A stretch of 64,000 nt of DNA from Megalopta genalis (Eukaryota; Arthropoda; Insecta; Hymenoptera; Halictidae), in contig NC_135013.1 of assembly GCF_051020955.1 (NCBI RefSeq), positions 36,409,302 through 36,473,301 of the forward strand, in the 5' to 3' direction. Each line of letters begins with the position of its first letter. The stretch's first letter is position 1. This document shows, in pieces, positions 36,646 through 48,938 of the stretch. The position numbers and the translations under genes are program-made. Under the pieces are notes generated by a model. That model saw nothing but the letters and a program-made list of their open reading frames with translations, made no database searches and was not told the DNA's origin.

Positions 36646-37360
36646 TACGTTAGAAATGATTTTTATGCTGTACATAATAAAAATTAGCCAAAAAAATGTG
36701 CTTCGTTATACAATAATTGAAGTAAAATTCATTGATTATCGTATTGAACAATGAACTTCTTTCAAGTTGTGCATGTAGCACGTTGACAAATTAATTAAAC
36801 GATTTCGAGTCCAAGGCTTGATAACAAGGTGCAAGGGAGATTAATTAAAAGAAGCACGCCCGCGCACTAATTATTCCACGCGTACGAACTACTTCTCTTG
36901 CAAGAAACTGGAGTCCATGAAGTTGGCTTTTCTCACTATTGTAGTGGACCGCCATTGTGTTCGCAACACTTCTTTTCTGTGCCACTATTGAGAAGGTAAA
37001 CAGATTCGCCGACACTATCGTCCGTATATTATCGATCAAAGAAATTACAATTTCAAATAATAATTGTTTCTTCGAGTGCACTGGAAACAGCGAAACACGA
37101 TAAATACTTCGTACAGTTCAGAATGAGTTTTTGTTGTCAGTTACGAGTGTCATTGTTCCTGGTGGTAATAAAGAAACAAAGAAATTGCATAAGTCGAGAT
37201 TCTGGAAAATTCTAGTAAGAAAATCGCTCGGAACAACCGCCGTAAAACTTGACTGACTGAGATCATTCTAGCAGTCCTCTAAGGAAAAAACGTAAAATCG
37301 ATTCTCAGAATCAACGTAATCATTATTGTTTCTTCATTTACTGTCTGCGATAGTAATATT

Positions 37361-37540
37361 GTTACTAGACTGCGGATCTATGTGCAACATAAAAATTGGC
37401 CAAGTTAATTGTAAAAAATACAAGTTAGATAAAAATGTCTTTTCTCTTTTCACAATAGCAACAAGTCGGAAATAATGTAACAGTATCTTTAAATTCGTCT
37501 AATGTCTTTGCAGTTTTGTGTTTGACCTTATGAACTGTTA
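37361..37540 (+). repeat. Family A relative (dispersed repeat copy)
   Basis: Starts with GTTACTAGACTGCGGATC, the end motif of the 43-kb inverted-repeat element. Bases 37470-37516 (ATAATGTAACAGTAT and following) match the reverse complement of 54124-54168 closely. No paired right end was identified. Confidence 0.55.
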
Positions 37541-38156
37541 ATGAACTGTGTCAGTTTTCTACTTATGGTCGTTGTTAAATCATTCGCGGTTTTGCGAATT
37601 GTGTATAAAATCATTTTGAACTTTGTTTTTATTCCATCGAGAATTCAATGTGCGGTCCTGGATAAAATCAATTTCATTCGAAGTAATCAACTAATCAACT
37701 TATACAATTTCTAATACCATATGTAATTGTTAGAACGCAGAGAAAGGAAAGCTGTTGGTAAATAAGGTTGTCCTCGCCGGCTTTCTCAGTAAACAGAAGC
37801 CAGGGAAAATGTTGAGAGCGTGTTTGAAGTTCTATTTATAGCAGAGGTATGCTTAGTTTATTATTTATTAAATGACACTGTATGCAGCGTAGCAGAACAT
37901 ATTTTTCGAAATATTCAATACGCATTTGTAACGTACAAAAATGTTTATTAAAACCGTCAGCCTGAATATAATGCTTTGTTCAATTCTCTAGCTCTTAAAA
38001 ACTTGAATTGTATACAAAGTCTAGTAATTATTATCAATACTTATATAATAATAACATCGTCATTTTTGTTATTTCAAAACAGTTACGCCAAAACTAATTT
38101 ATTGCAGTTATACCTTATAATAATAAATAATTCCTTATAATTTTGTATCAATGTAT

Positions 38157-38166
38157 ATAATATATA

Positions 38167-38205
<39 letters not shown>

Positions 38206-38315
38206 TAATATATATAAAATAATATATATAATAATATATATAATATATATAAAATAATATATATAATAATATATATATATATATATATATAATATATAAA
38301 ATAATATATATAATA
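38157..38315. repeat. (TA)n / (TATAATA)n low-complexity block
   Basis: Runs of TA up to about 22 bp alternate with AATATATATAATA units. Confidence 0.95.
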
Positions 38316-38635
38316 CTTCGTCAAGTATTTCTATAATAATATAATTACCCAAAAATTGAAGACTAAATACGTGCTCGAAGCTAGAAATGCTGCTATTTCG
38401 GATAAACAATTTCTGTACAACGCGAACAATCCTAATAAGAAATCCGAAGTTTTAACGGAATCGTTGACGAGCTCGGATCTGTTCTAAATCGATAAGTTTT
38501 GAATTGCGTTAATTGTCGAGACAAATCGGCAATCGATGAGCAGCGGCACATTTCGTGAACGGCATCGAGAAGGCCGCGCGTTGAAAGGGAAAAATCGTAC
38601 ACTATCGAGCGAGCCGAGCCGAGCCGAGGCGTACA

Positions 38636-38653
38636 CTCGAACACGTGTTCGAG
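38636..38653. promoter_or_regulatory. 18-bp perfect palindrome centred on CACGTG
   Basis: CTCGAACACGTGTTCGAG is self-complementary and has the canonical bHLH E-box CACGTG at its centre. It sits in a GC-rich island (38.43-39.1 kb) within AT-rich DNA, which suggests an enhancer, though no gene is near. Confidence 0.45.
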
Positions 38654-39145
38654 CACGCGACCTGTGCGGGAGAACGAATTTAAAATAACTGCGCGCGTTT
38701 TATGGGTGGAGTGCCCGTCGAGATATTTCTTTATTCATGAGTGCGAACGGCGAGGCACCGCGGCGCGCATTAATCCTTTAAAATCGTCGCGGCTCGAACG
38801 CGCGCGCACCGTCCGCGTATTCGAGAAATTGCATCCGCGATGCATTTATGCGTACCGGGAAAGCGCGGTTTCTCTCTTCGGCGCCGTTTGTTTTATCGGC
38901 GGAACGATTAAGATTGAAGAGACCGATGATAACTCGCGGGCCTGTTCCGTCGAGAAAAATTCCGCGCGCTGTCTGCTCGCTTTTCGCGCCCCTCGCGCCG
39001 CATTTCCACCGCTATGATACGTGTATCGACATACGAATTATGCTCTCGTGGCGGGCGAACGTATTGTACTCTTTCGTGGTCGACGGGAGACATCGCGCGA
39101 TTGTACAGTGCACACAAAAAATTGTTATAGGATAGAATAGTTTTG

Positions 39146-39477
39146 TATAAAAATTGGCCAACTTCGACCGACGATAACTCCGCGAAAAGTCATCGTGGGA
39201 TGATGATCTCTTCTTAAATTAAAGCTTGAAACCTCTACTTTAAGATACTGTTTCTTGATTTTAAGTTTGACGCATCCTCGCCGCTGTAACCCTTTAAATG
39301 TAAGTCCATGTTTGTCATGTTGACAAATGCACGAAATGCACGGACTTTGTCAAATTTTTTTTTTATGCTGTTTGCATCCAAATGAAGTTCTATTATTCCC
39401 TTTTATTTAAAAAAAAAGAGAAATCTTGGCTGCGATTTGTTTTGCAAAGTTACAGCACTTCGAAGTTACCCTTAAAG
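39146..39477 (+). repeat. Dispersed repeat family B, copy 1
   Basis: About 330 bp. Ordered blocks shared with the 45.9-kb copy are TTGGCCAACT, TTAAATTAAAGCTTGAAAC, ACTTTAAGATACTG, CCCTTTAAATGT, a hairpin of the form TTGACaaat...TGTCAA, GTTTGCAT, and a final TTTGCAAAGTTA...AAGTTACCCTT. No coding frame. Class unknown. Confidence 0.65.
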
Positions 39478-40844
39478 ATAACGCGTCTAGAGGGAGTACA
39501 TTAAAAAATATATCGGAAGAATTGTAGATACAATTATATATGATTCTTAGCACAATTCTGTGTCGTTATATTTTTGTCAAAAAGATTCTTCAAGTTAGAG
39601 ATGGAAAATGTGTGTTGCCAAAAAATGAGGTGCAATTTGAAGCGAATGTATCGTGTATGCTCAAATGTTGTCAATGGGTGTGTAAGTAATTTTAGGGGGA
39701 ACGTTCAAAAGCTTTTAGCATGTTCAATATTCTCTGAGATAGGCGCTCAAATATGTGTTTAGTCCACAATTTTAATAGCCTGCTTTCACCGCTTCAAATT
39801 GGACAATCATAGACGTAAAACAATCCACGTTCATTTATTATTTAAAGCACGATGCGTTGTTCGCCGGACTGTTCTTGAATTTCAAATGTTTATCTCACAT
39901 TATCTACCTTATCTATCCGTGTAATTTGTATGTAATGAGCTTGGAGTTACGGGCGAAAGGAAAACAAGTTTTACCATCATCAATATTCAAGTCTCTTCTT
40001 CCAAGAAACAGGCTGTATTTACAACAATGCAAATAGAATTTTACGCGAGACCTGATTCCGATGTACAAAAGCCACTAAGAAAATACAAAACTTGCTCCAT
40101 ATAATTGAAAAAAATCGTATTTCCCAACATCACTGGGAAATGGCAACAAGTTCCACGATAAAGACGTACTCGATCCATTTGATTGCGAATTTTGCGGACG
40201 TATGAATGGGTGCAGCGACGATTAAATAGAGTACTCGGTTGAATTTGTTGAATCGGTCTACGTATATAGAGCAACAAATTCCATCACGCTCCGGTGTTTT
40301 TCGCAGCTCCGAACACCCTCTTTCACTCGATTCAGTTCTCGATTCGCTTTCACACACTCGAAAGTCTATTATACTGATTTGGTGCGTGGCGCATTAAAGC
40401 GGCGCACGTCATGAGTTCATATTAACCAGTGATTTACGGCACGTAACATGATAACCGAATAATAATGGCTATCCTGTCCTACGGTGAGTCACAACACAAC
40501 TGTGACCAGAAGCGTTCGGACGTTTATCGGGTGTAACCAAAACTTGATACGCCGTCGCCGAATTACGGAATGTAATTAATATTGTTCACGGATCATCGGT
40601 GATTGATGGATGTTACTAATTTCTGGGGGGTTGCGAAACGTGCAATGTTGATGAAATCGCGCGCGTTCGTTGAACATTGGATGATGATTGTAAATTAAGC
40701 TCTGTGAACAATTTACAAGAGGCCTCGGTATAATAAATCTTTGTGGTTTGAAAATTAGTGTACAGCATAGAGAGAGATTTTTGTAGGAAGTTAATGGAAG
40801 ATAGTGGATAGTATTTATAGGAATAGAATTAGCGTATGCTCTAC

Positions 40845-41238
40845 AGATTTTCGTAGGGACAAAGTTAGTGAATTGTCTACAGATTTTTATAAGAATAAAA
40901 TTAAAATGTACAGTCTAAAGATTCTTATCGGAAGAAACTTAAGATCTTCATTAATGATTGAAAGTTCAATATTATGGTACAGAGTGAAACAGGATTATTT
41001 TGTATAGGTAAATCGTGAGAAAATATATTTTATTGAAATATGAAATATTTTTTGTCGTGGAGATTTTTATAGGATCAAAGTTAGTGTATGGTCTAAAGAT
41101 TTTTATACAATAAAATTAATGTATGATCTTCTTATTAACAGTCGAAAGTTCAGTATTATGGTACAAAGTGAACTGAAAATGTTTTGTTTAATTAAATCAC
41201 AAGCGAAAATATATTTTATTGAAATACGAAATATTTTT
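40845..41238 (+). repeat. Diverged tandem duplication, period about 216 bp
   Basis: Unit 1 starts at 40845 (AGATTTTCGTAGGGACAAAG) and unit 2 at 41061 (AGATTTTTATAGGATCAAAG). Both continue through GAAAGTTCA.TATTATGGTAC and AAAATATATTTTATTGAAAT. Shorter 36-40 bp repeats of AGATTTTT.TAGG precede unit 1, suggesting repeated local slippage or unequal exchange. Confidence 0.75.
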
Positions 41239-43032
41239 CTCAAACATAAACCCGCTCTCAGAAGTTGATGAGAGGTTTCTGTTCTCGAAATAATTTTGTA
41301 GTTCGTTAGAATTGCTTTCACGGGAAATTCTGAAACAAATTTTAGTGATGTTTCCTTGCCAGTTTCTCTTTGAGGCGTGGAGAAACGCAGCAAGAAGAGT
41401 CGAAATTGCTCTTAACACGATTGGTTTCTAGAGCAAAGGAAAGCTGGTGTAAGAAAAGGTGACGTCGCGCCTTTGATGTTAGGCACGGTGATAGTAGGCA
41501 AGGGAAAAAGTAAAACGATGGCAAAACGGGCTCGGGGAATGTACATAGTGTACTTCTGAAGTATTTGTAATTTCATTTCAGTCGGAGGAAGAAACGAAGT
41601 TTATCATCTCGCTCGATTCTTCGGCTTGAGTATTGGTTTATATTCAAGTGAAATTGAATTGGGGCGAAGATAAGTCAACCTAACGAAGTATTCAAATGAA
41701 TGCAGGGATTATCAGAGACTAAAACTCATCTGATGAAATTTAGATGCTTGAATTATTGAGATACGAAATAGAAATCTACGTTAAATTGTGTTAAAAAGAC
41801 GACATTCGTTGATTGTACAATCATGGAATTCCAGTGCTGGTTTTACAAAATTGGAATTTGTTAACTGAAAAATCCCCGATCGATGTTTATTTTCTTATCA
41901 CATCAAAAAATTTAATGGAAATTGTTGATAGTTTTTTGCAAAAGATTTTCTACTGTTATTTTTTAAACATTTCATTTCAAATAAACATTTCAAAGTAGTC
42001 AAAATTGTTGAGCGTTTTACAATGTTTAATTCAGTTATCTAACATGTATTGCAGGATTCAATTCGAATCGGTTAGACTCGAATAACACAATGGGGTTTCG
42101 CCACGGCGGCGATTGGTATTCGTGTAGTGATATAACTCTTACTTTCTATCGTTTGAGGAGATGATCCATCGCGTTGCGATTCCACATGCTCACGATTTGT
42201 AGCTAGATACGATTAACCTTTCGCTTCGAGTCGAGTCGAGTCGAAGCTCCGAACGTAGAATTCATTTTTATGTTCGCGAGCTTCTAAATGAAATATTTAT
42301 TAGCGGATAGGATATAAAATTGACTTTTAAATAAAATTCGAACAATTTTCTATAATTGTGTATTGTGAGGAAAGTTTTGTCAGCAAATAAGATGCAAAAG
42401 ATGTTCTTCACCAACAATTTCGAAGCAAGTAAATATTACAAAATGGAAGAAATAATTTCAGAAGTCAACTTCGATTTTAGTGATACCGGGCCGGCCATGT
42501 TGCGATAGCTTCGAATTGGATTTAATAGGCACAAGTATTCCTCTGTTAATATCAATTGAACGGGAATACTATTTCGGGGTTACGAATATTGATCTTCAGC
42601 GACGGATATGTGCATGCACTAAATATATAATTTCTGTTCCCAACGAGAAGTAACTTCTGCGATTTTAGTCAGGAAATCACGAGTCCACGGAATTTATTCG
42701 AAATGCGTAACACTATTTTCGATAATAAAAGATTAAGGGCATTTCAACAAGTTCTGTGAATGATGAAAAACCAAAATTTTTATATTTATCATTATTGAAA
42801 ATTCTATTTCTCAAGACTGGAGATCAATTGTTGTTGGCTAAATAAATACAAAGAAAAGAATGGTTAGCTCGGAATGATGAAAGGCAACTTGAATACATAA
42901 TTTGAAGTTAGGAATTTCATTGCACAATTAATTCAGATGTATTCTCATTGTCTATCTTGTATAGAAGGGAGAATGAAAATGTCTTTGAGTGTGTGTTTAT
43001 TTTTTCTTGCAATTGTTAGATTGAACAAGGGC

Positions 43033-43274
43033 ATAGTAATTACTAGATTACGGATTTTATGCATTTTTGTCAAAAATGACTAGATCAGAAATAAAATTGT
43101 AGAGACACGAGAAGGATTTCAGAATATTTTTATATTTGTACATTAAAATTTTTACAATAGGAAAGACATTTTCATCTGACTTACGTTTCTTAGAATCAAC
43201 TTATAAATTACGTTTTTATTTTTCATTATTTTTAATACGTTCTTTTATTATAATCCGCAGTCTAGTAATTACTA
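43033..43274. mobile_element. 242-bp inverted-repeat MITE-like element (family A)
   Basis: The left arm (43033-43058) reads ATAGTAATTACTAGATTACG and on; the right arm (43249-43274) is its reverse complement with two or three differences (ACTAGACTGCGGATT on the minus strand). TA dinucleotides sit at both ends, suggesting a Tc1/mariner-type target site. The interior is AT-rich without coding content. The end motif CTAGACTGCGGATTTTTATG recurs, with variation, at 37.36, 52.48, 54.24 and 62.55 kb. Confidence 0.65.
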
Positions 43275-45910
43275 TTTTGGATGGTACGTTCTCCTGCGAT
43301 TTCTGTTTCTAAAATATTAAACCAGATTTTCTATCATATCTTCTATGTTTTTGGATTTTATATAACATCGATTTTTGACCGATTTCAATTCATAGAAATG
43401 AAGGTCTTCTATTTTTATATGATTTTAAATGGGTGTTCCGTTTTATTAACAATCACATTTCCTTTGGTAGCCACATACTTTTCTTGACAATCTGTTTTAC
43501 TTCCTCATGGTCAAAGGTTTAATTAACACTGCTATTAAAGTCCCACGCTTTTTGCCTTTTGATTTTCTAATTGCAACCCGAAGGTAACTGTTTCGTTTTA
43601 TTCTACTCTCGCTTATACATATTTCCGGGTCGCTTTTCCCGGATTCCGGAGCGGAGACGTGTCGCTCGGAAAATCGCGAGAAACAAGAATGGAACAGGTG
43701 TGCTCCGCGTGATGATGCGAATGTTGACCCTTCGCAGGCTGTTTACGACGTAACGGTGCACCGGCAAATGGTTCAAGAATAGTTGCTGAAGGTACGGTTG
43801 AGCGATTGGCCGCGGAATCCGACGTGTTCGCGACCTGCCTCTCGCTACTTTCTATTTTTCGAGAAAAACCCCGTCACATTGTGGGGCCCCGCGACAAGAG
43901 GCTCGCTTTTGCCTACCGCTGTACGCTGGGTCCGAGAAGTCGTGTTCTGTCGTTAAAATTATTTTAGCGTTGTTTCAAGTTGAATTCGTTTGGACAGGAT
44001 ATATTATCAAATATAAAATTATGTATTAACATTTAAACAATCGAGGTGATCAGCACTTTTTTATAAAAAAAATTGTTTTCTGTAAGCTTCTATGTTCCAA
44101 TAGGTAGAGAACTGAATACTGTCCAATTTTTGTTGGAAACACTTTTTTGCCAGGTCATCGGAAATGTCTGAGAAATCAAGGTTTGTTTTGAAATTTGATA
44201 CGAGCGTTCAGTGACGAGGGTTGAACGCGGCGGACGGTCGTTAAAACCTTGTACTTTCATTTCTTACGTTCTCAGACGTTCTCGTTAAATATTATAAAAA
44301 TAAGAAAACTTCTTTTTTTGTATTTTATATTTTTATATTTTTTAATTGAGAATTATTTTTGTCAGAAAAATATATAATATACAGTTCTTACATAATATAT
44401 CTCGTTACATAATATAAAAATGAGAAATTTCATTTTTACATTATTAATTAAAAATTATATAAGCTTAAAAGTAGCCAGAAGTAGTATTTGAAATAAACAC
44501 GATTTTCTTCCCAACAATTTCAACCTTCACGTCGAAACAAGTCGCGAGTTTAACGGTTTCTATAAATTTTTCTATAAACTTTCTCAAAGTTACAATTGTC
44601 GTAAACTTTAGGCTGCTCCTAGATCCGTTGCAATTGATTGAAGACACAATTAAATAACTCGAATATACCAACAAGCATCATAGTATAATGCAAACCTGTT
44701 CTTCGATGTTGTATAATGAGTTACGAAAGTAATTAGTTTTATCTTCATCTGCGTAATTTGTTCTTCGAGTCAGTATTGCTCATTATATAATTATGTAAAA
44801 GGAGTAATAATATTCGGATTCTGAAACTCTAACAGGAAACGATCTGGTAGCAAACAAAAATTTGTCTAAAGACGCATCGGGGTGAAACGATTCGCTTGTT
44901 AACGACTGCGATCGCTAACACAATCGGCTCGTTCGACGCGCATTGCGCGATCGACACGTTCACATCGTTATTGGCTGGGCTTCGAAAACGAAGCGAAATG
45001 TTCCTAGGAAGGATCTCGTTAGGATTTTATAGCATGCGCTTCCTGCGACGCGAAAACAAATTGACTTCCCAGTGAATTTTGAGCTCCCGATTCTCTGCGC
45101 GTTAAATAACACACGTGAGAGTAAGAGTTTCGGATTTTATGGTCGTTCACCTCATTTATGACGTGAGAGGCGCAGTTAACTATCTTCGGGTTGCACAAGA
45201 TCCGTTAAAATAAGTCGAAATAACTGTAAATGATTTATAGTAAAAGAGACGCGTAATGATTGTACCGAGTTACTATCGGACACCATCGAAACTTCGCAGT
45301 TCTCTTAAAAATACGCCAAACAATAATTTTACTGACATATACGTTTGTATAATAATGCCATACATTTTTCAAACTGGTCAGAGTACAGCAAATAAATTCG
45401 CAAAGCCACGGAACTTGGAGGAACGTTCTCTAATTACGCCACCCCATTACTAAATTAAAACTTCATTAAGAAAATACACATGCCGCGTTTAATATTCCAT
45501 AAATTGCATCTCGTGCACTAATTGAATCATTAGAACGTACAAGATTAAATAACCGCTGATACAGTGTAATTAAATTATTTGTTGAACTTTTCACGGAACA
45601 AGTCTGTTGTAATTTCCACGTCAAGTTTTTGCGCTCAGATAGTTTTCATTTTCAGCGTTTATTTGATCGATAACATCGAAGCAGAAGGTTCCGCACAGTA
45701 AGGCAAAGTGACGAAATTCGTGTCAAAATCAAAGGACGTTTGATAGAAATCGGATAAAGCGATGATTTTTTTTTACATCGAAGATAAAGTGTGGCGGAAT
45801 GTGGGAACAATAGAGAGAGTGTAGTATGAACATTGTTTAAAATTTTTTGTTCAACATGAAATATCCCAAAAAATTGCGATTTATCCAATACCATGCACAG
45901 TTCGATTAAT

Positions 45911-46260
45911 CAAAAATTGACCAACTCCAACTTATTTATTAATTAACTCTGGCGAAAATCATCATAGGATAGTAATTGTTTTTTTTTTAAATTAAAGCTT
46001 AAAACGTTTACTTTAAGATACTGTATCTGGATTTTAAAATTTGATGCACCCTCGTCATGGTAACCCTTTAAATGTGAGGCCATACGACAATTGCCAAGTT
46101 TGACGAAATATACGGACTGTGTCAAATTTTTTTCGGAGATGTAGTTTGCATTAGAATGCAGTTTGATCCTTTCCCTTTAATTTAAAGAGAAAGGAACGTG
46201 GATGCGATCTTTTTTCGCAAAGTTAGACCCCTTTAAAGTAACATTTGCATTCCAACATTT
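45911..46260 (+). repeat. Dispersed repeat family B, copy 2
   Basis: Same blocks, order and orientation as the copy at 39.1 kb: TTGACCAACT, AAATTAAAGCTTAAAAC, ACTTTAAGATACTGTAT, CCCTTTAAATGTGAG, the TTTGACGAAAT...TGTCAAAT hairpin, GTTTGCATTAGAATG and CTTTAAAGTAACATTTGCATT. Confidence 0.65.
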
Positions 46261-46930
46261 TTTCCGGGCTATCATTTTTTTCAACAGTTTATTTAATGTT
46301 TATTTTTCGCTTATTCCGCAATGTTTCAGCTGTAACATGAAAAAAGATATCATCGCTTTTTCCTATTTGTATCGAAAGTTCTCCGATTTTGACGGAACTT
46401 CGTCACTTCGGCGGTCCCAACGCCGGAAAAAAACCTGCCGGCTATTGATTTGTACTGTTTACCGCTACCGCCACGTTCGATATAATTGTTAATTAGCGAG
46501 TTAGCCGAGCGTTCGGCCCCGCTCGCTCGCCCGGCACCGCTCCTGTTGCTTCTTCGACGCAGTTTCTTCTTTCTTGTTCGGCAAGCGCGCTTGAATTTCT
46601 TCTTGACGATCCGGTGTCACACCAGCCCGACAACTTTTTCCCTTCTCGCGCCACGATTTTCGAGTAAGCATCGACCAGTTGGTCGCCTTACTTACTGCTT
46701 TCCGCTCGAACTTTGTTGCGACGCTCCTCGTGGTTGCTGTTAAAAACGTTTGCTTGTCGCAGAAATAACTCGGTGCTCTCCGCATCTCTGCTTTACGAAT
46801 AACTTCACGAAGTGAGATGAGAACCATTAGTATCCGCCGGAGTTGAGCATTGTTCGAATTGTTTTGAATACATTTTTATAGAATATAGTTGTCCGAACGA
46901 ATTCCTTTTAGTCGAATATTTTGTTCGGAT

Positions 46931-47030
46931 GACGATTGTTCATTGTTCGTTATAAATTATTGTATTTTATTTATTCGAATAACGATTGTTCATTGTTCGT
47001 TATAAATTATTCTATTCTATTTATTCGAAT
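46931..47030 (+). repeat. 50-bp tandem repeat, two copies
   Basis: ACGATTGTTCATTGTTCGTT and the 30 following bases occur at 46932 and again at 46982 with two changes. ATTCGAAT palindromes recur in the flanks up to about 47,280. Confidence 0.8.
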
Positions 47031-47035
47031 AAGAA

Positions 47036-47165
47036 TAAAATAATATATAATATATATAATAATATAAAGGATTACCATATATATATATATACACTGTATA
47101 TAATATTGTTAATATTATATATTATTATACAATAATATATATATATATATATAATTCTAATAATA
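47036..47165. repeat. AT-rich low-complexity block
   Basis: TA and AATAATA units with two longer TA runs. Confidence 0.9.
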
Positions 47166-48522
47166 ATAAAATTATTCGAATAGAGATTGCAAAGCTATTC
47201 GAATGGCGATTGTAAAACTACTCGTATAGAGATTGTAAAATTATTCAAGTAAGTTACTCGAATAGAAGTTATCAAATTATGCGGATAATAATGCGAGCAA
47301 TTTTTGTGACACTGTTTTTACGTGATTTTATGAGAATATATTTATTCGTAAATTAGCTGTAAAAAATAACAATGCAACTATTAATGCAGAGTATAGTTTT
47401 TATTATAATTAAGTAAAAAAAATTAATATCAATATTTAACTTTTTTCTTTTCTTTTATAATCTTTTTTATAACATTTAGTCATTTTGTGGTCAATATTAG
47501 TGTTGTTATCTATTGTTTATTTATGAAGAAATCGACTGTATCAATTTATCCACCGCAAGATTCTATATTAAAGATCCGTTCGCACTGTGTAACCTATTTA
47601 AAAAAAGAATTGGACTGATTTGCTTCTGAACGGCCCATATCAACGTGTTAAAATAACAATTTATTCCAAAGCAGGCGAACCTAGCGTTTTTCAATAACAG
47701 GGCCAAGTCGGTTCACGATGCGGAATAAAGAATGCGGATCCAGTGTAAAGAAAATCGTTCCGCAATTACGTGTAATTTATGGAAAAATTCTCGACACGAG
47801 TGCGCTGATTCACGGCCTAATTTTGTGAAAACAGCATTCGAAGGAAACGGAATCCACGCCGCACGCTACGCTCGCGATAAATGCTCGATTTTCTTGGATC
47901 AGTTTCCACATTGAGTCCGCGGTGTCGCACATCGTAGACTCGAGTGGAGATGCTCGTCGGACGTGATTTACAAAAGGGGGACTTTTGTATCGAATCTCCA
48001 CCCCTGCATTCATTAGCCAACGAGTTTCACCCGTTTCGTTAAAAATCGCGCAGATAATGCAACACCGCACAATTGCATGTCACGCGCACTCCGCGATAAT
48101 ATGTTTCCTTGGAAGTCGAAGACTCTTCTTTCAGCTTTTGTTGCACCGATCGCCGTTAACATTTCACGCACGCGAGCGTCCTTGAGGGCGGAATACGGCA
48201 ACGATGAAAAGACAGAAGGAATTGCTCATAATAGAATCTAGAATGATCATTTGACCGGTTTCAGCGAAGAAAGAAAGAACTGGTCGCACCATTGCCATTT
48301 CCACCCTGAAACCTTGTGTCACAAGTACGTCGCAGGAATTCTCCTTGCAATGGTTTTTATCGGGCAACTTTTCAACAAAAAGGATTACCAGACACGGTTG
48401 TTATCCACTCGTGGAAGAGTACATTCGTTCTACATTATTTTTCATTCTGTCGCGTTCGTTTCAATTTACAAAAGAGATAAGACACTCTATTTAATTCGAC
48501 AATTTTTAATTAATTAAAATTA

Positions 48523-48632
48523 TAATAATAATAATAATAATTTTATTATTATTATATTATTTATATATATTATATATTATATATATATAATTTTATATTA
48601 TTATTATTATTATTATTATTATAATTTTTAGT
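48523..48632. repeat. (AAT)n/(ATT)n self-complementary block
   Basis: An AAT run (48523-48543) and an ATT run (48599-48624) flank a TATATAT core, so the region can fold as a long AT hairpin. Confidence 0.9.
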
Positions 48633-48827
48633 GTACTTACAACTGCTCTCAATTATTCTTTCATAATGTTCCTGCAGCTATTATTCCTTATCTAGCTGGG
48701 TATAAATATTTCAAAAAGTGTCGGAAATAGTTAACGATGTACTCTTGTTTGTATGAAATAATATCTCAAGAAAATTACTAATTGGAACAGTGTATTGTCT
48801 GATCTGCTGGAAATAATTATTCGAAAT

Positions 48828-48938
48828 AGTATTTCATGCGTTTAAATGTCCTATTAATTATTTGATACAGTATTTCATGCGTTTAAATGTCCTATTAATT
48901 ATTTGATACAGTATTTCATGCGTTCAACCTATTAATTA
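48828..48938 (+). repeat. 41-bp tandem repeat, about 2.6 copies
   Basis: AGTATTTCATGCGTTTAAAT plus 21 further bases starts at 48828, is repeated exactly at 48869, and is truncated with a small deletion from 48910. The near identity points to a recent duplication. Confidence 0.85.

Noticed and set aside
37258..37267. TGAGATCATT resembling the 5' end of the bantam microRNA
   Set aside because: Only ten bases match and no hairpin partner was found nearby.
43077..43086. TGACTAGATC resembling the miR-279 seed region
   Set aside because: Match stops after ten bases and it lies inside the inverted-repeat element; no precursor hairpin.
46486..46827. Overlapping frames of 85 and 108 codons on both strands in a GC-rich patch
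   Set aside because: Both strands are open because the patch is GC-rich and short; neither protein resembles a known family.
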